Below, piece by piece: positions 56,444-64,000 of a DNA stretch of 64,000 bases. The notes under the pieces are model-generated. The model was not told the DNA's origin. It did not search any database and saw nothing but the letters and a program-made list of their open reading frames with translations. Within the stretch, counting starts at the first letter, position 1. Every line of letters starts with the position of its first letter. Origin of the DNA: Rhizobium sp. Leaf306 (GTDB lineage: Bacteria > Pseudomonadota > Alphaproteobacteria > Rhizobiales > Rhizobiaceae); the NCBI RefSeq assembly GCF_001423425.1, contig NZ_LMNX01000001.1, positions 206,970 to 270,969 on the forward strand, written 5' to 3'. The position numbers and the translations under genes are program-made.

Positions 56444-57208
56444 TCAAAACAGCGACATCTGGCCGCTGCTGCCGGATGCCTTTGGCGGCTTCTCCTGCGG
56501 CTGTGCCACCGCGACCGGTTTCTGCAGATCCTTGCCCATGTTGGACACCTTGTTGACCAGATCTGATACCGGAAACGCCTCGAAGAAATCGTCCTGTACC
56601 GGCCGCATCAGATCCGCCACGTGGCGTGGCTCACCGTTCTTGCAATCCAGCCAGCGATCGAAATCCTCCGGCGCGATGACGACGGGCATGCGGTCGTGGA
56701 TCGGCCGCAGGGCGTGGTTGGCAGCCGTCGTCAGGATCGCCGCGGTATCGACTTCCGAGCCATCGGCAGATGCGTAGGTTTCCATCAGTCCCGCAAAGGC
56801 GATGACGCCACCATTCTTCGGGCGGATCCAGAAGGGCTGTGAAGGCAGTCCCGTTTCCTTCGGGGGCCGGCGCCATTCGTAGAAACCGGAGGCCGGAATG
56901 AGAACGCGGCGGTGACGCATGGCGGCCCGGAACGACGCCTTTTCGGCCGCCGTCTCGGAGCGCGCGTTGATCATCAGGGGAAAGTCCTTGATATCCTTGA
57001 CCCAGCCCGGAATCAGGCCCCACCGGGCAAGTACGGTGCGACGCGGCGGAAGATTGCTGCCGGGCTTCACATGTTCGTTCTGCATGACGATCAGGATCGG
57101 CTGCGTCGGGGCAATATTGTAGCGGGCCGGGAAACCTTCCTCCCCCAGCGCCTGCATGACCTCCAGAATTTCCTCAGAAGTCGCCGTCAGGGCGTAGCGT
57201 CCGCACAT
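56444..57208 (-). CDS. SOS-associated peptidase family (YedK/HMCES)
   Basis: A 254-residue protein of the SRAP family. Cys2 (MCGRYAL) becomes the N-terminal residue and forms a thiazolidine link with abasic sites in single-stranded DNA, protecting them. NARSETAAEK and PASGFYEWRR carry the conserved Asn and Glu, and the IHDRMPVVI histidine is also present. Lys/Pro-rich residues form a short disordered tail. Confidence 0.92.
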   Translation of the reverse strand: MCGRYALTATSEEILEVMQALGEEGFPARYNIAPTQPILIVMQNEHVKPGSNLPPRRTVLARWGLIPGWVKDIKDFPLMINARSETAAEKASFRAAMRHRRVLIPASGFYEWRRPPKETGLPSQPFWIRPKNGGVIAFAGLMETYASADGSEVDTAAILTTAANHALRPIHDRMPVVIAPEDFDRWLDCKNGEPRHVADLMRPVQDDFFEAFPVSDLVNKVSNMGKDLQKPVAVAQPQEKPPKASGSSGQMSLF

Positions 57209-57249
57209 ACAAGATTAGATGGCACCGGGGTAGGCAGACGTCAAGCGGA

Positions 57250-57576
57250 TCAGGCGCTGCGGGGACCGAAGAGAATGATCGCGCCGCCGAGGAGGCACAC
57301 GGTGGTGCCGATCAAGTCCCAGCGGTCGGGCATCCGGTTCTCGACGCCAGCGAGCCAGAGGATGGAGGCCAGAATGTAGATCGATCCATAGGCGGCGTAG
57401 GTCCGCCCGGCCGCGTCGCTTGGCACGAAGCTCAGCACCCAGGCAAACAGCGCGAGCGACACCATACCCGGCACCAGCCACAGAGCCGGCTTTTCCAGCC
57501 GCCACCAGGCCCAGAAGGCAAAGCAGCCGGCGATCTCGAACAGGGCGGCAAGCGAGTAGAGGAGATAGGTTTTCAT
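57250..57576 (-). CDS. YnfA family small membrane protein
   Basis: A 108-residue UPF0060 protein with four hydrophobic helices and the conserved [22 protein letters not shown] and DRWDLIG segments. In some enterobacteria YnfA behaves as a small multidrug exporter; its role here is not known. It is 41 bases upstream of YedK on the same strand, but the pairing may be accidental. Confidence 0.9.
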   Translation of the reverse strand: MKTYLLYSLAALFEIAGCFAFWAWWRLEKPALWLVPGMVSLALFAWVLSFVPSDAAGRTYAAYGSIYILASILWLAGVENRMPDRWDLIGTTVCLLGGAIILFGPRSA

Positions 57577-57726
57577 GCTGTCCAGCCGTTGAGGTTCACC
57601 GGCATGGTTCGGGCCGTGTCATGCCGTGAGAGAGGGTTTTTGCGCGCGACATGATATGTCCTTGATGGGCGGCTATTCCCGCCTACACTATCCTGACCTT
57701 ATCGCTCTTCAAAGCTTCAGCAGTCC

Positions 57727-58152
57727 ATGACAACAGCCACGCCCTCCCCGCAGGCCGCATCGTCGGCCATTCTCGAACGCGACGGCAAATTTCTGATGAT
57801 CCGGCGATTGAACCCGCCCTCGGCCAATCTGTTTGCCTTTCCAGGGGGTCGGGCCGAGCCCGGCGAGACGCCATCGGAGACGGCGGTGCGGGAATTCTTC
57901 GAGGAGACCGGCATCGCTGTGCGCAATCCGACCCTGTTTGCCACCTACGACCTTAAGAAGGACAAGGACGACAACCGCCATTTCTCGCTCTCGGTGTTCC
58001 GTGTCGAAGCGGACCCCGAAGGAGAAGCGATTGCCGCCGACGATGCGGCCGATCCGGGATGGTATTCGGTTGAGGAGATCCGCAATCTTCCAGTGCCTGC
58101 GAGCGTGCTGGAATGCGCCGAAAGGCTGGCGGCGGAACTGAAACGCGGTTAG
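57727..58152 (+). CDS. Nudix hydrolase
   Basis: A 141-residue hydrolase with a complete Nudix box at 41-63 (G41, E47, R55-E56, E59-E60, G62), which binds the metal that cleaves nucleoside diphosphate derivatives. The substrate cannot be predicted. The ATG at 57727 follows an uncertain ribosome site; eight bases separate it from the next gene, so they may be co-transcribed. Confidence 0.9.
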   Translation: MTTATPSPQAASSAILERDGKFLMIRRLNPPSANLFAFPGGRAEPGETPSETAVREFFEETGIAVRNPTLFATYDLKKDKDDNRHFSLSVFRVEADPEGEAIAADDAADPGWYSVEEIRNLPVPASVLECAERLAAELKRG

Positions 58153-58160
58153 GAGTTCGT

Positions 58161-58631
58161 ATGCACCGCCTGATGTCTTTCTTCACGTGTTCTCACCGAT
58201 TCGCGATCGTTGCTGCGATCGCGCTGAGTTGTGCCGCCGCGCCGGCTGGCGCCCAGTCGCAGAAAGCTCCCGCGAAACAGGCGCCTTCAGCGACCACAGC
58301 AGCGCCACAGGCGGAAACCGAATCAAAACCGGCTCCGTATGATTCGCAGATGATGCGGCTTGCGGAAGTGCTGGGATCGGTCACTTATTTGCGGTCGCTT
58401 TGCGGTGCAACCAGTGACGATTGGCGCGGATCCATGCAGAAACTGCTGGATTCTGACACCGCCAGCGAGCCTAAACGGCGGGAACGCTTGACCGCCGCCT
58501 ACAACCGCGGCTACCGCTCGTTTGCCGCGGTTCACACATCCTGCAATGAACCCGCACGCATGGCTGAGGAACTCTACCGTGCCGAAGGCGCAACACTTGC
58601 CGCCGAAATAGCCAGTCGCTACGGAAATTAG
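58161..58631 (+). CDS. TIGR02301 family exported protein
   Basis: A 156-residue protein with a signal peptide (cut near AGA-Q, residue 31) and an Ala/Pro-rich linker. The mature domain has LAEVLGSVTYLRSLCG, WRGSMQKLLD and YNRGYRSFAAVHTSCNEPA, the pattern of the rhizobiales family TIGR02301, of unknown function, with two conserved cysteines. AGGAG precedes the ATG. Confidence 0.82.
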   Translation: MHRLMSFFTCSHRFAIVAAIALSCAAAPAGAQSQKAPAKQAPSATTAAPQAETESKPAPYDSQMMRLAEVLGSVTYLRSLCGATSDDWRGSMQKLLDSDTASEPKRRERLTAAYNRGYRSFAAVHTSCNEPARMAEELYRAEGATLAAEIASRYGN

Positions 58632-58734
58632 CGGTTTATTTACCTCTTTTGACCTCAAGCCGTGTCGTTTTGATAAAAGGCTGATAAAGTTCTTAATGGG
58701 TCAGTAATTAATACGGGTACCGAGGATCAAGAGT

Positions 58735-58992
58735 ATGCAGACAGGCCGCAACGAAATCGATGACATGATCGTCCACGAGAAGATGCAGGCTGCGTTGGAA
58801 TATCAGAATGAAGCCTGGGCCGATGGCCGTGCCGATGGCATCGAGGCTGAAATCATTGCTGATGTCGCGATGGCCTGCGCCATTCGCGAGACGATCCGCC
58901 TGCTGGGCGAAACCGGCGCCGAAGCGCTGCTGGATTCGCTGAAGAACCGCATGCTGGCCGGAGAGTTTTCGCCGGAACGGATCGTTCAGTAA
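58735..58992 (+). CDS. Small helical protein of unknown function
   Basis: An 85-residue acidic protein preceded by GAGGA at eight bases. It is nearly all helical (IDDMIVHEKMQAALEYQNEA; IIADVAMACAIRETIRLLGE) with no signal or membrane segment. The AT-rich 100 bases upstream (58632-58734) may hold its promoter. I do not recognise a named family. Confidence 0.65.
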   Translation: MQTGRNEIDDMIVHEKMQAALEYQNEAWADGRADGIEAEIIADVAMACAIRETIRLLGETGAEALLDSLKNRMLAGEFSPERIVQ

Positions 58993-59053
58993 TCTCGCAC
59001 ATCCTTATCAGGCACAGGAAAAGCCGAGAATTCCCCTTCGGAAGGCGGCCGGA

Positions 59054-59782
59054 ATGCACATTATGACAAATTTCAACGGTCTGCGTCTGGCGCTTGCCGC
59101 AACATGTTTTTGCGGCTTGCAGGTTATGGCACCGGCTTCCGCGCTGGCGCTGAGCACCACCGCGCAGGGTGAAACAGGCGGCAGCAAGCCATCGTCCGGC
59201 GTCATGCAGGCTTTCGAGGGTCCGCAAGTGCCGGCGACCGGGTCGGCTCAGGCCCCCGTAGCAGCGCCCGCTGCACCTGCCGCCGGCCAGCCAACGGCTG
59301 CGGCGACCGACACGATCCAGGCCGACATCATCCGCGACATGACCACGCTGCCTGAGCCTGTAAAGAAAATGCGCGCCGCCTTGATCGAGGCCGCAGCCTC
59401 CGGCGATATCGAACGGCTGAAGCCGCTGACCAATCCCGGCCCGAACCAGACCCAGGTGATGGACTATCAGGGCGACGATCCGGTCGGCGCGCTGAAGAAC
59501 TTTTCCGGCGATCCAGACGGCCAGGAAATTCTGGCGATCGTCATGGACCTTCTCTCCGCCAGCGCCGTGAGGCTCGAGGCCGGGCAGCCGGAAGAGGTTT
59601 ACGTCTGGCCGTATTTCGCCGGCAAGTCGATCTCTGCCCTCACCCCACCCGAGCGCGTCGAGCTGCTGCGGATCGTCACGGCTGGTGATATGATCGGCAT
59701 GGAAGAAAACGACGCCTATAATTTCTACCGCATCGGCCTGTCGCCCGACGGCCAGTGGAAGTTCTTCACCGGCGGCGACTGA
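59054..59782 (+). CDS. Exported protein of unknown function
   Basis: A 242-residue protein with a signal peptide (1 to about 33, ending ALA), an Ala/Pro/Gly-rich stretch (about 60-90) and a folded domain with VKKMRAALIEAAASGDIERL and EEVYVWPYFAGKSI. The C-terminal region includes the ordered FYRIGLSPDGQWKFF. It may be periplasmic. No family is recognised. The start at ATG 59054 has a purine-rich GGCCGGA upstream; an ATG three codons on is possible. Confidence 0.7.
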   Translation: MHIMTNFNGLRLALAATCFCGLQVMAPASALALSTTAQGETGGSKPSSGVMQAFEGPQVPATGSAQAPVAAPAAPAAGQPTAAATDTIQADIIRDMTTLPEPVKKMRAALIEAAASGDIERLKPLTNPGPNQTQVMDYQGDDPVGALKNFSGDPDGQEILAIVMDLLSASAVRLEAGQPEEVYVWPYFAGKSISALTPPERVELLRIVTAGDMIGMEENDAYNFYRIGLSPDGQWKFFTGGD

Positions 59783-59886
59783 CTCCTGCCGATCCGCTTG
59801 CGGCACCGCGACTGCACTTGTTCGCGCGATCGGGAGGGCTTACCTGTCGGGTTCGACCTTCCGGCTCAACAATCGGACCTTTCGCC

Positions 59887-60738
59887 ATGCCTGCCGTCCA
59901 TCTTCCTTCGCGCCAGCTGATCCGGGTTTCCGGTGTCGATGCACGCGATTTTCTCCACAGCCTGATCACGACAGATATCGAATCCCTGCCTGAACGGACG
60001 GCGCGTCCCGGCGCGCTTTTGACGCCGCAGGGCAAGATCCTGTTCGACTTCATGATCTCCCGTGACGGCGACGATTTCCTGATGGAGACCGATGCCGCCC
60101 AGCGTGACGCGCTGATGCGCCGTCTCACCATGTACAAGCTGCGGGCGGCCGTGACGATTGCAGCCGACGATGCCGATGGCGTGACGGTAGCCTGGGGCGA
60201 CGGTTCGGTTACTGGTGCTGCGGATGCGGCGTTTGCCAAAGCCGGCGTGACTTTGTCGCGATATCCGGGAAAGCCCGAGGGCATCGCGATCGACGCGTCG
60301 GAAGCCGAGTACGAGACGCTGCGGGTCGCGTCCGGCATTCCGGCCTCCGGATTCGACTATGCCCTGCAGGATGCCTTTCCGCACGACGTTCTCCTCGACA
60401 GGACCGACGGGCTGTCGTTCCGCAAGGGTTGCTATGTCGGTCAGGAAGTCGTCTCTCGCATGCAGCACCGTGGCACGGCACGGCGGCGTGTCGCGCTCGT
60501 CACAAGCGAGACTCTCCTGCCCGTCTCAGGCACTGACATCATGGCCGGTAGCAAGCCGGTCGGCACGCTCGGATCTGTCTTGGGTGACAAGGGGCTTGCA
60601 ATCGTGCGGATCGACCGGGTCGGCGATGCGATCGCCAATGGTATTCCCCTGACGGCGGGCGATGTGACCGTGGTTCTCTCGCTGCCGGAATGGACCGACC
60701 TGTCGTTCCCGACAGCGACGCAAGAGGCCGAGCCGTGA
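59887..60738 (+). CDS. ygfZ: YgfZ/GcvT-domain folate-binding protein
   Basis: A 283-residue protein of the YgfZ (Iba57) group. The diagnostic motif KGCYVGQE with Cys182 is at 180-187, and the folate-binding fold spans the rest. It supports assembly or repair of Fe-S enzymes such as MiaB. The start at 59887 begins the conserved fold. It overlaps the HD-domain gene by four bases (GTGA), which implies coupled translation. Confidence 0.92.
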   Translation: MPAVHLPSRQLIRVSGVDARDFLHSLITTDIESLPERTARPGALLTPQGKILFDFMISRDGDDFLMETDAAQRDALMRRLTMYKLRAAVTIAADDADGVTVAWGDGSVTGAADAAFAKAGVTLSRYPGKPEGIAIDASEAEYETLRVASGIPASGFDYALQDAFPHDVLLDRTDGLSFRKGCYVGQEVVSRMQHRGTARRRVALVTSETLLPVSGTDIMAGSKPVGTLGSVLGDKGLAIVRIDRVGDAIANGIPLTAGDVTVVLSLPEWTDLSFPTATQEAEP

Positions 60739-61346
60739 GCGGATCGAAATCCATGCGCGCCTGGCAGCGGATGCTTTCCGGCCGCCGGCTCGACCTGCTG
60801 GATCCCTCGCCGCTCGATGTCGAGATTGCCGATATCGCCCACGGGCTTGCCCGCGTTGCGCGCTGGAACGGCCAGACCAAAGGCGACCACGCGTTTTCGG
60901 TGGCGCAGCACAGCCTGATCGTCGAGCAGATCTTTTCTCGCACCAATCCCGATGCCTCCAGCGAGGCGATGGCGATGGCGCTGTTGCATGACGCACCCGA
61001 ATACGTCATCGGCGACATGATCTCGCCCTTCAAGTCGGTGGTCGGCGGCGGTTACAAGGCGGTCGAATTGCGGCTCGAGGCTGCGATCCATATCCGCTTC
61101 GGCCTGCCGCCGCATCCGATCAAGGAGCTGAAGGTGATGATCAAGAAGGCCGACACCGTTGCCGCGTTTTTTGAAGCGACGGAGCTTGCCGGGTTTTCCG
61201 TCACCGAAGCCCAGAAATTCTTCGGCGTGCCGCGTGGCATAACCCGCGACATGCTGGAACTGAAGCCGATGCCGGCCCTCGATGCTCAGGCGCGCTTTCT
61301 CGAGCGCTTTCATGCGCTTGAAGCCGATCGCGGTGTGACGGCATGA
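60735..61346 (+). CDS. HD-domain phosphohydrolase (YfbR-like)
   Basis: A 203-residue protein with the HD metal site: His59 (AQHSLIV), the His85-Asp86 pair (LLHDAPEYVIGD) and a later Asp in KKADTVAAF. It most resembles YfbR-type 5'-deoxynucleotidases. The GTG start overlaps the ygfZ stop and has AGAGG seven bases upstream. It overlaps the phosphatase gene by four bases (ATGA). Confidence 0.9.
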   Translation: MSGSKSMRAWQRMLSGRRLDLLDPSPLDVEIADIAHGLARVARWNGQTKGDHAFSVAQHSLIVEQIFSRTNPDASSEAMAMALLHDAPEYVIGDMISPFKSVVGGGYKAVELRLEAAIHIRFGLPPHPIKELKVMIKKADTVAAFFEATELAGFSVTEAQKFFGVPRGITRDMLELKPMPALDAQARFLERFHALEADRGVTA

Positions 61347-61888
61347 GCCGGATCATCGTCTGTCCGCTCGACAAGATCGCCGAACTCTCGGTCCGCCACG
61401 GCGCCCGTGAAATGGTGAGCCTGATTGCCGAAAAGCAGGATTTCCACCGGCCTGCCGTGATTGCCGCCGCGCGCCACCTGAAGCTCAAGATGAACGATAT
61501 CGGCTTTGCCGGCACCGGCACTCTGATTGCGCCGAGCGAGGCACATGTGGAGCAGCTGATCGCCTTCGCCAAAGACTGGGATCAGTCCGCGCCGCTCGTC
61601 GTGCATTGCTGGATGGGCGTGTCGCGGTCTCCGGCAGCGGCCGTCATTGCGTCGCTTTCACTTTATCCCGATCAGGACGAGGTCGAGCTCGCGACAAGGC
61701 TGCGCAAGGTCGCGCCGCATGCGACGCCGAATACAAGGCTGATTGAGATCGGCGACCGTCTTTTGCAGCGTGACGGACGGCTTGTGCAGGCGATCAAGCG
61801 GATCGGGCGCGGCGCTGAAATGGATGGTCGGGCCTCGTTCGTGCTGCCTGTTACGGCACAGGCCGAAATCGAAAACCGCGCGTCCTGA
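61343..61888 (+). CDS. Tyrosine phosphatase-like protein
   Basis: A 181-residue protein with the CX5R phosphatase loop: Cys89 to Arg95 in HCWMGVSRSP. It is similar to small rhizobial dual-specificity phosphatases. Residues 51-58 (NDIGFAGTG) may hold the loop with the general acid. Its start overlaps the HD gene, so ygfZ, the HD enzyme and this protein are probably made together. The substrate is unknown. Confidence 0.88.
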   Translation: MSRIIVCPLDKIAELSVRHGAREMVSLIAEKQDFHRPAVIAAARHLKLKMNDIGFAGTGTLIAPSEAHVEQLIAFAKDWDQSAPLVVHCWMGVSRSPAAAVIASLSLYPDQDEVELATRLRKVAPHATPNTRLIEIGDRLLQRDGRLVQAIKRIGRGAEMDGRASFVLPVTAQAEIENRAS

Positions 61889-61986
61889 TCCCCTGCGGCG
61901 GGTGAGAAACGTCGCTCCGTTTGCCTTGACCTGACAGTCACCCGCGCCAATTAGCCTCCTCTTTGCAGCAAAGGATCAGGCCCCGA

Positions 61987-62835
61987 ATGGAACAGGCATC
62001 GGCTTTCGTCGTCGCAACTCGTACGGCACTCTCACAGCTCACAGCCCTCGGCATCCAGTATTCATTCTCGGTCATCGGCGCCATTCTTCTTCTGATCGTC
62101 GGATGGGCCGCCGCCCGCCTGCTCAGTCGCTGGGCGCACAACGGTCTGTCGCGGGTGAACGGCATCGACGCGACGCTGGCGCAGTTCTTTTCCAACATCA
62201 TCCGCTACGCGGTGCTGATCATCGTCGTGGTGATGGTGCTCGGCCAGTTCGGCGTCCAGACGGCATCGGTCCTTGCGGCACTGGGCGCGATCGGCCTCGC
62301 GGTCGGTCTTGCCCTGCAGGGCACGTTGCAGAATATCGCAGCCGGCATCATGCTTCTGGTTCTGCGCCCGTTCCGCGTGGGCGAATCGATCGAAACCGGC
62401 AATGTGAGCGGCACGATCGTCGATGTCGGCCTGTTTGCAACCGAGCTTCGCACCGCCGAAGGCGTTTATCGCCTGGCGCCGAATTCGACGCTTTGGAACG
62501 TGCCGATCACCAACTATTCGCGCCTGCACACGCGCCGGCACGAGATCTCGGTGACGCTGTCGGCCGACCAGAGCCTCGACGAGGCCGAAGCCAAGCTCAA
62601 GTCGATCGCCAAGGCGGAAACGCGGGTGGAGAGCAACCCGGCACCGACCACCTATCTTGCGGATTTCGATGCCGGCAGCGCCAAGCTGACACTGCGCTAC
62701 TGGATCAAGAGCGCCCAGTGGTGGGCGGTCAGCCGCGACATGACCAAGGCCGTCAAGCTTGCATTCGACAAAGTGGTCGAGGAAGAAGTGCCGGCCGATG
62801 CGCAGGACGACGGTCCGGCTTCATACACCCCATAA
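61987..62835 (+). CDS. MscS-type mechanosensitive channel
   Basis: A 282-residue channel with three N-terminal helices (about 15-120), including the pore helix rich in Gly and Ala (AALGAIGLAVGLALQG), followed by the beta domain (MLLVLRPFRVGESIE) and the cytosolic alpha-beta domain. It opens on membrane tension to release solutes. It is a short, simple MscS. The ATG at 61987 is preferred to a TTG at 61963. Confidence 0.9.
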   Translation: MEQASAFVVATRTALSQLTALGIQYSFSVIGAILLLIVGWAAARLLSRWAHNGLSRVNGIDATLAQFFSNIIRYAVLIIVVVMVLGQFGVQTASVLAALGAIGLAVGLALQGTLQNIAAGIMLLVLRPFRVGESIETGNVSGTIVDVGLFATELRTAEGVYRLAPNSTLWNVPITNYSRLHTRRHEISVTLSADQSLDEAEAKLKSIAKAETRVESNPAPTTYLADFDAGSAKLTLRYWIKSAQWWAVSRDMTKAVKLAFDKVVEEEVPADAQDDGPASYTP

Positions 62836-62917
62836 CGGTATCGACGGGTAGATCGGCTTTTCTTTGCGGACCAATGGTATAACGTCCGCTGACCTTCTCA
62901 ACCGAGCCCGCTAGCAT

Positions 62918-64000
62918 ATGATCCTCCAGCTTCTGCTGATCGTTCTCATTCTCTCCCTCGTCGTCTCGCAGCGAAAGCTGTCGGGCCGGGTCGCTTCGCT
63001 GGAGAAAGAACTTGCGGATGTCCGGGCGCGCCTGCTGAGCGGCGTTCCCGTCACTTCCGAGGCGCTCGTGTCGCCCGAGACGGCGCTTGCCGAGATCCGC
63101 ACCGAAGCCGCGGCTGAGATGGCCGCCGACACGGGCTTTGCAAAGGCTTCGGCAGAACCGTCGAAGACCGAAGTTCTGGCAGAGATCACGGCGCCCGAGG
63201 AGAGGACGTCCAATCAGGCAGCCGAAACACCTCCGCTCCCCGCGCCCGCTCCGCGCTTCCGCCGTGAAAATCTGGAAAGCTATCTTGGTGCTCGCTGGCC
63301 GGTCTGGGTGGGTGGCGTGGCACTCGCCTTTGGCGGCATCTTCCTTGTCCGCTATTCGATCGAAGCCGGTCTGCTCGGCCCCGGTGCCCGTCTGTCGCTG
63401 GCAGCGATGTTCGGCCTGGTGCTGATTGCCGCCGGCGAGCTGGTGCGCCGTCGGGCAATGCCCAAGATGTCGGAGCTCTACGCCAATGCGATGATCCCCG
63501 GTGCGCTGACGGCCGCCGGTAGCATCACGCTGCTGGGCGCGTCCTTCGCGGCCTACGCCTTTTACGATTTCATCGGCTCCGGCACCGCCTTCATGCTGAT
63601 GGCCCTGATTTCGTTTGCAACAATAGGGCTGTCGCTGCTGCACGGGCAGACGCTGGCCGGGCTTGGCCTGCTCGGCTCGCTGATCACGCCGCTTCTGGTG
63701 ACGACCGACGACCCGGACGTCAACGCGTTGTTCCTGTTTCTCGGCGTGAGCTGGCTGGCGTTGAACGCCGCCTCGCGCATCCGCCGCTGGACCGTGGTGC
63801 CGATGATCGCCAATTTCGGGATCGGCCTCTGGGTTCTCGCCTACACGTCACAATCGCTGCCGATCGACATGATGCCGCCTTCGCTGGTGCTGCTGATGAT
63901 GATTGCCGGAACGATCCTCATCTGGCCCGGCCGCGTTTATACGCGCGGCTTGACAGGGAGCGGCGGCTGGCGGGCGCTGCTGAAGAGGCCACCGCTGCGG
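62918..64000 (+). CDS. DUF2339 large membrane protein, cut by the window end
   Basis: The frame is open from ATG 62918 to the last base (361 codons). It begins with a hydrophobic helix (MILQLLLIVLILSLVVS), then a coiled-coil and Ala/Glu/Pro-rich segment to about residue 105, then ESYLGARWPVWVGGVALAFG and many hydrophobic helices. This is the DUF2339 architecture, usually 900 or more residues with over 20 helices and no known function. The rest lies outside the window. Confidence 0.85.
   Translation, partial: MILQLLLIVLILSLVVSQRKLSGRVASLEKELADVRARLLSGVPVTSEALVSPETALAEIRTEAAAEMAADTGFAKASAEPSKTEVLAEITAPEERTSNQAAETPPLPAPAPRFRRENLESYLGARWPVWVGGVALAFGGIFLVRYSIEAGLLGPGARLSLAAMFGLVLIAAGELVRRRAMPKMSELYANAMIPGALTAAGSITLLGASFAAYAFYDFIGSGTAFMLMALISFATIGLSLLHGQTLAGLGLLGSLITPLLVTTDDPDVNALFLFLGVSWLALNAASRIRRWTVVPMIANFGIGLWVLAYTSQSLPIDMMPPSLVLLMMIAGTILIWPGRVYTRGLTGSGGWRALLKRPPLR

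Overview
The window is chromosomal DNA from an alphaproteobacterium, most likely a member of the Rhizobiaceae (Rhizobium/Agrobacterium/Neorhizobium type). The evidence is the high GC content, rhizobial gene orders (fabD-fabG-acpP-fabF-mltG-yicC-gmk; lptF-lptG-lptD-surA-pdxA-rsmA; rpsF-rpsR-DUF2232-rplI-dnaB) and several small proteins of rhizobial type. Coding density is very high. I see no rRNA or tRNA gene, no insertion sequence, no prophage and no CRISPR array. Almost everything is core housekeeping; the accessory signals are small.

Layout. 1-7 kb: end of an unknown gene, a RhiA-like protein divergent from a Crp/Fnr regulator, a secreted trypsin-like protease, an ABC-F ATPase and a prolyl oligopeptidase. 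7-9.3 kb: an orphan VapB-like antitoxin, then holC and pepA on the minus strand. 9.6-17.2 kb: an envelope and cofactor run on the plus strand (lptF, lptG, lptD, a SurA-like chaperone, pdxA, rsmA), many with overlapping stops and starts. 17.2-23.9 kb: the opposing minus-strand run gmk, yicC, mltG, fabF, acpP, fabG, fabD (fatty acid synthesis, peptidoglycan and nucleotide functions). 24-28.4 kb: an atypical Nramp-like transporter, a Tas-like aldo-keto reductase, a small membrane protein and a DyP peroxidase. 28.5-33 kb: ribosomal proteins S6, S18 and L9, a DUF2232 membrane protein and the replicative helicase DnaB. 33-42.8 kb: a tandem Tudor-like secreted protein, alr, a ParD/ParE pair, radA, cvpA, purF, an SDR, a DedA protein and cysS. 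42.9-48.9 kb: a coupled leader ORF with two GFA-family zinc proteins and proline iminopeptidase, a membrane metallophosphoesterase, RarD, a cupin, a LysE exporter and a LOG-family protein. 49-57.6 kb: a LysM protein, an Atm1-type ABC exporter, psd-pssA (phosphatidylethanolamine synthesis), an ArgO-like exporter, YedK and YnfA. 57.7-64 kb: Nudix, TIGR02301, two unknown rhizobial-type proteins, an overlapping ygfZ-HD-phosphatase set, an MscS channel and the start of a DUF2339 membrane protein cut by the window end.

Genes working together: LptF/LptG/LptD plus the SurA-like chaperone build the LPS export route. FabD/FabG/AcpP/FabF make acyl chains. Psd and PssA finish phosphatidylethanolamine. 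S6/S18/L9 and DnaB form a translation/replication block. I found no convincing large undescribed system. The most unusual local features are a ParE toxin with no canonical start codon overlapping its antitoxin, an antitoxin whose toxin seems reduced to four codons, a probable attenuator-like hairpin before purF, a translationally coupled 23-residue leader before the GFA pair, a Nramp-like transporter lacking the family's metal-binding motifs, and a secreted tandem Tudor-like protein.
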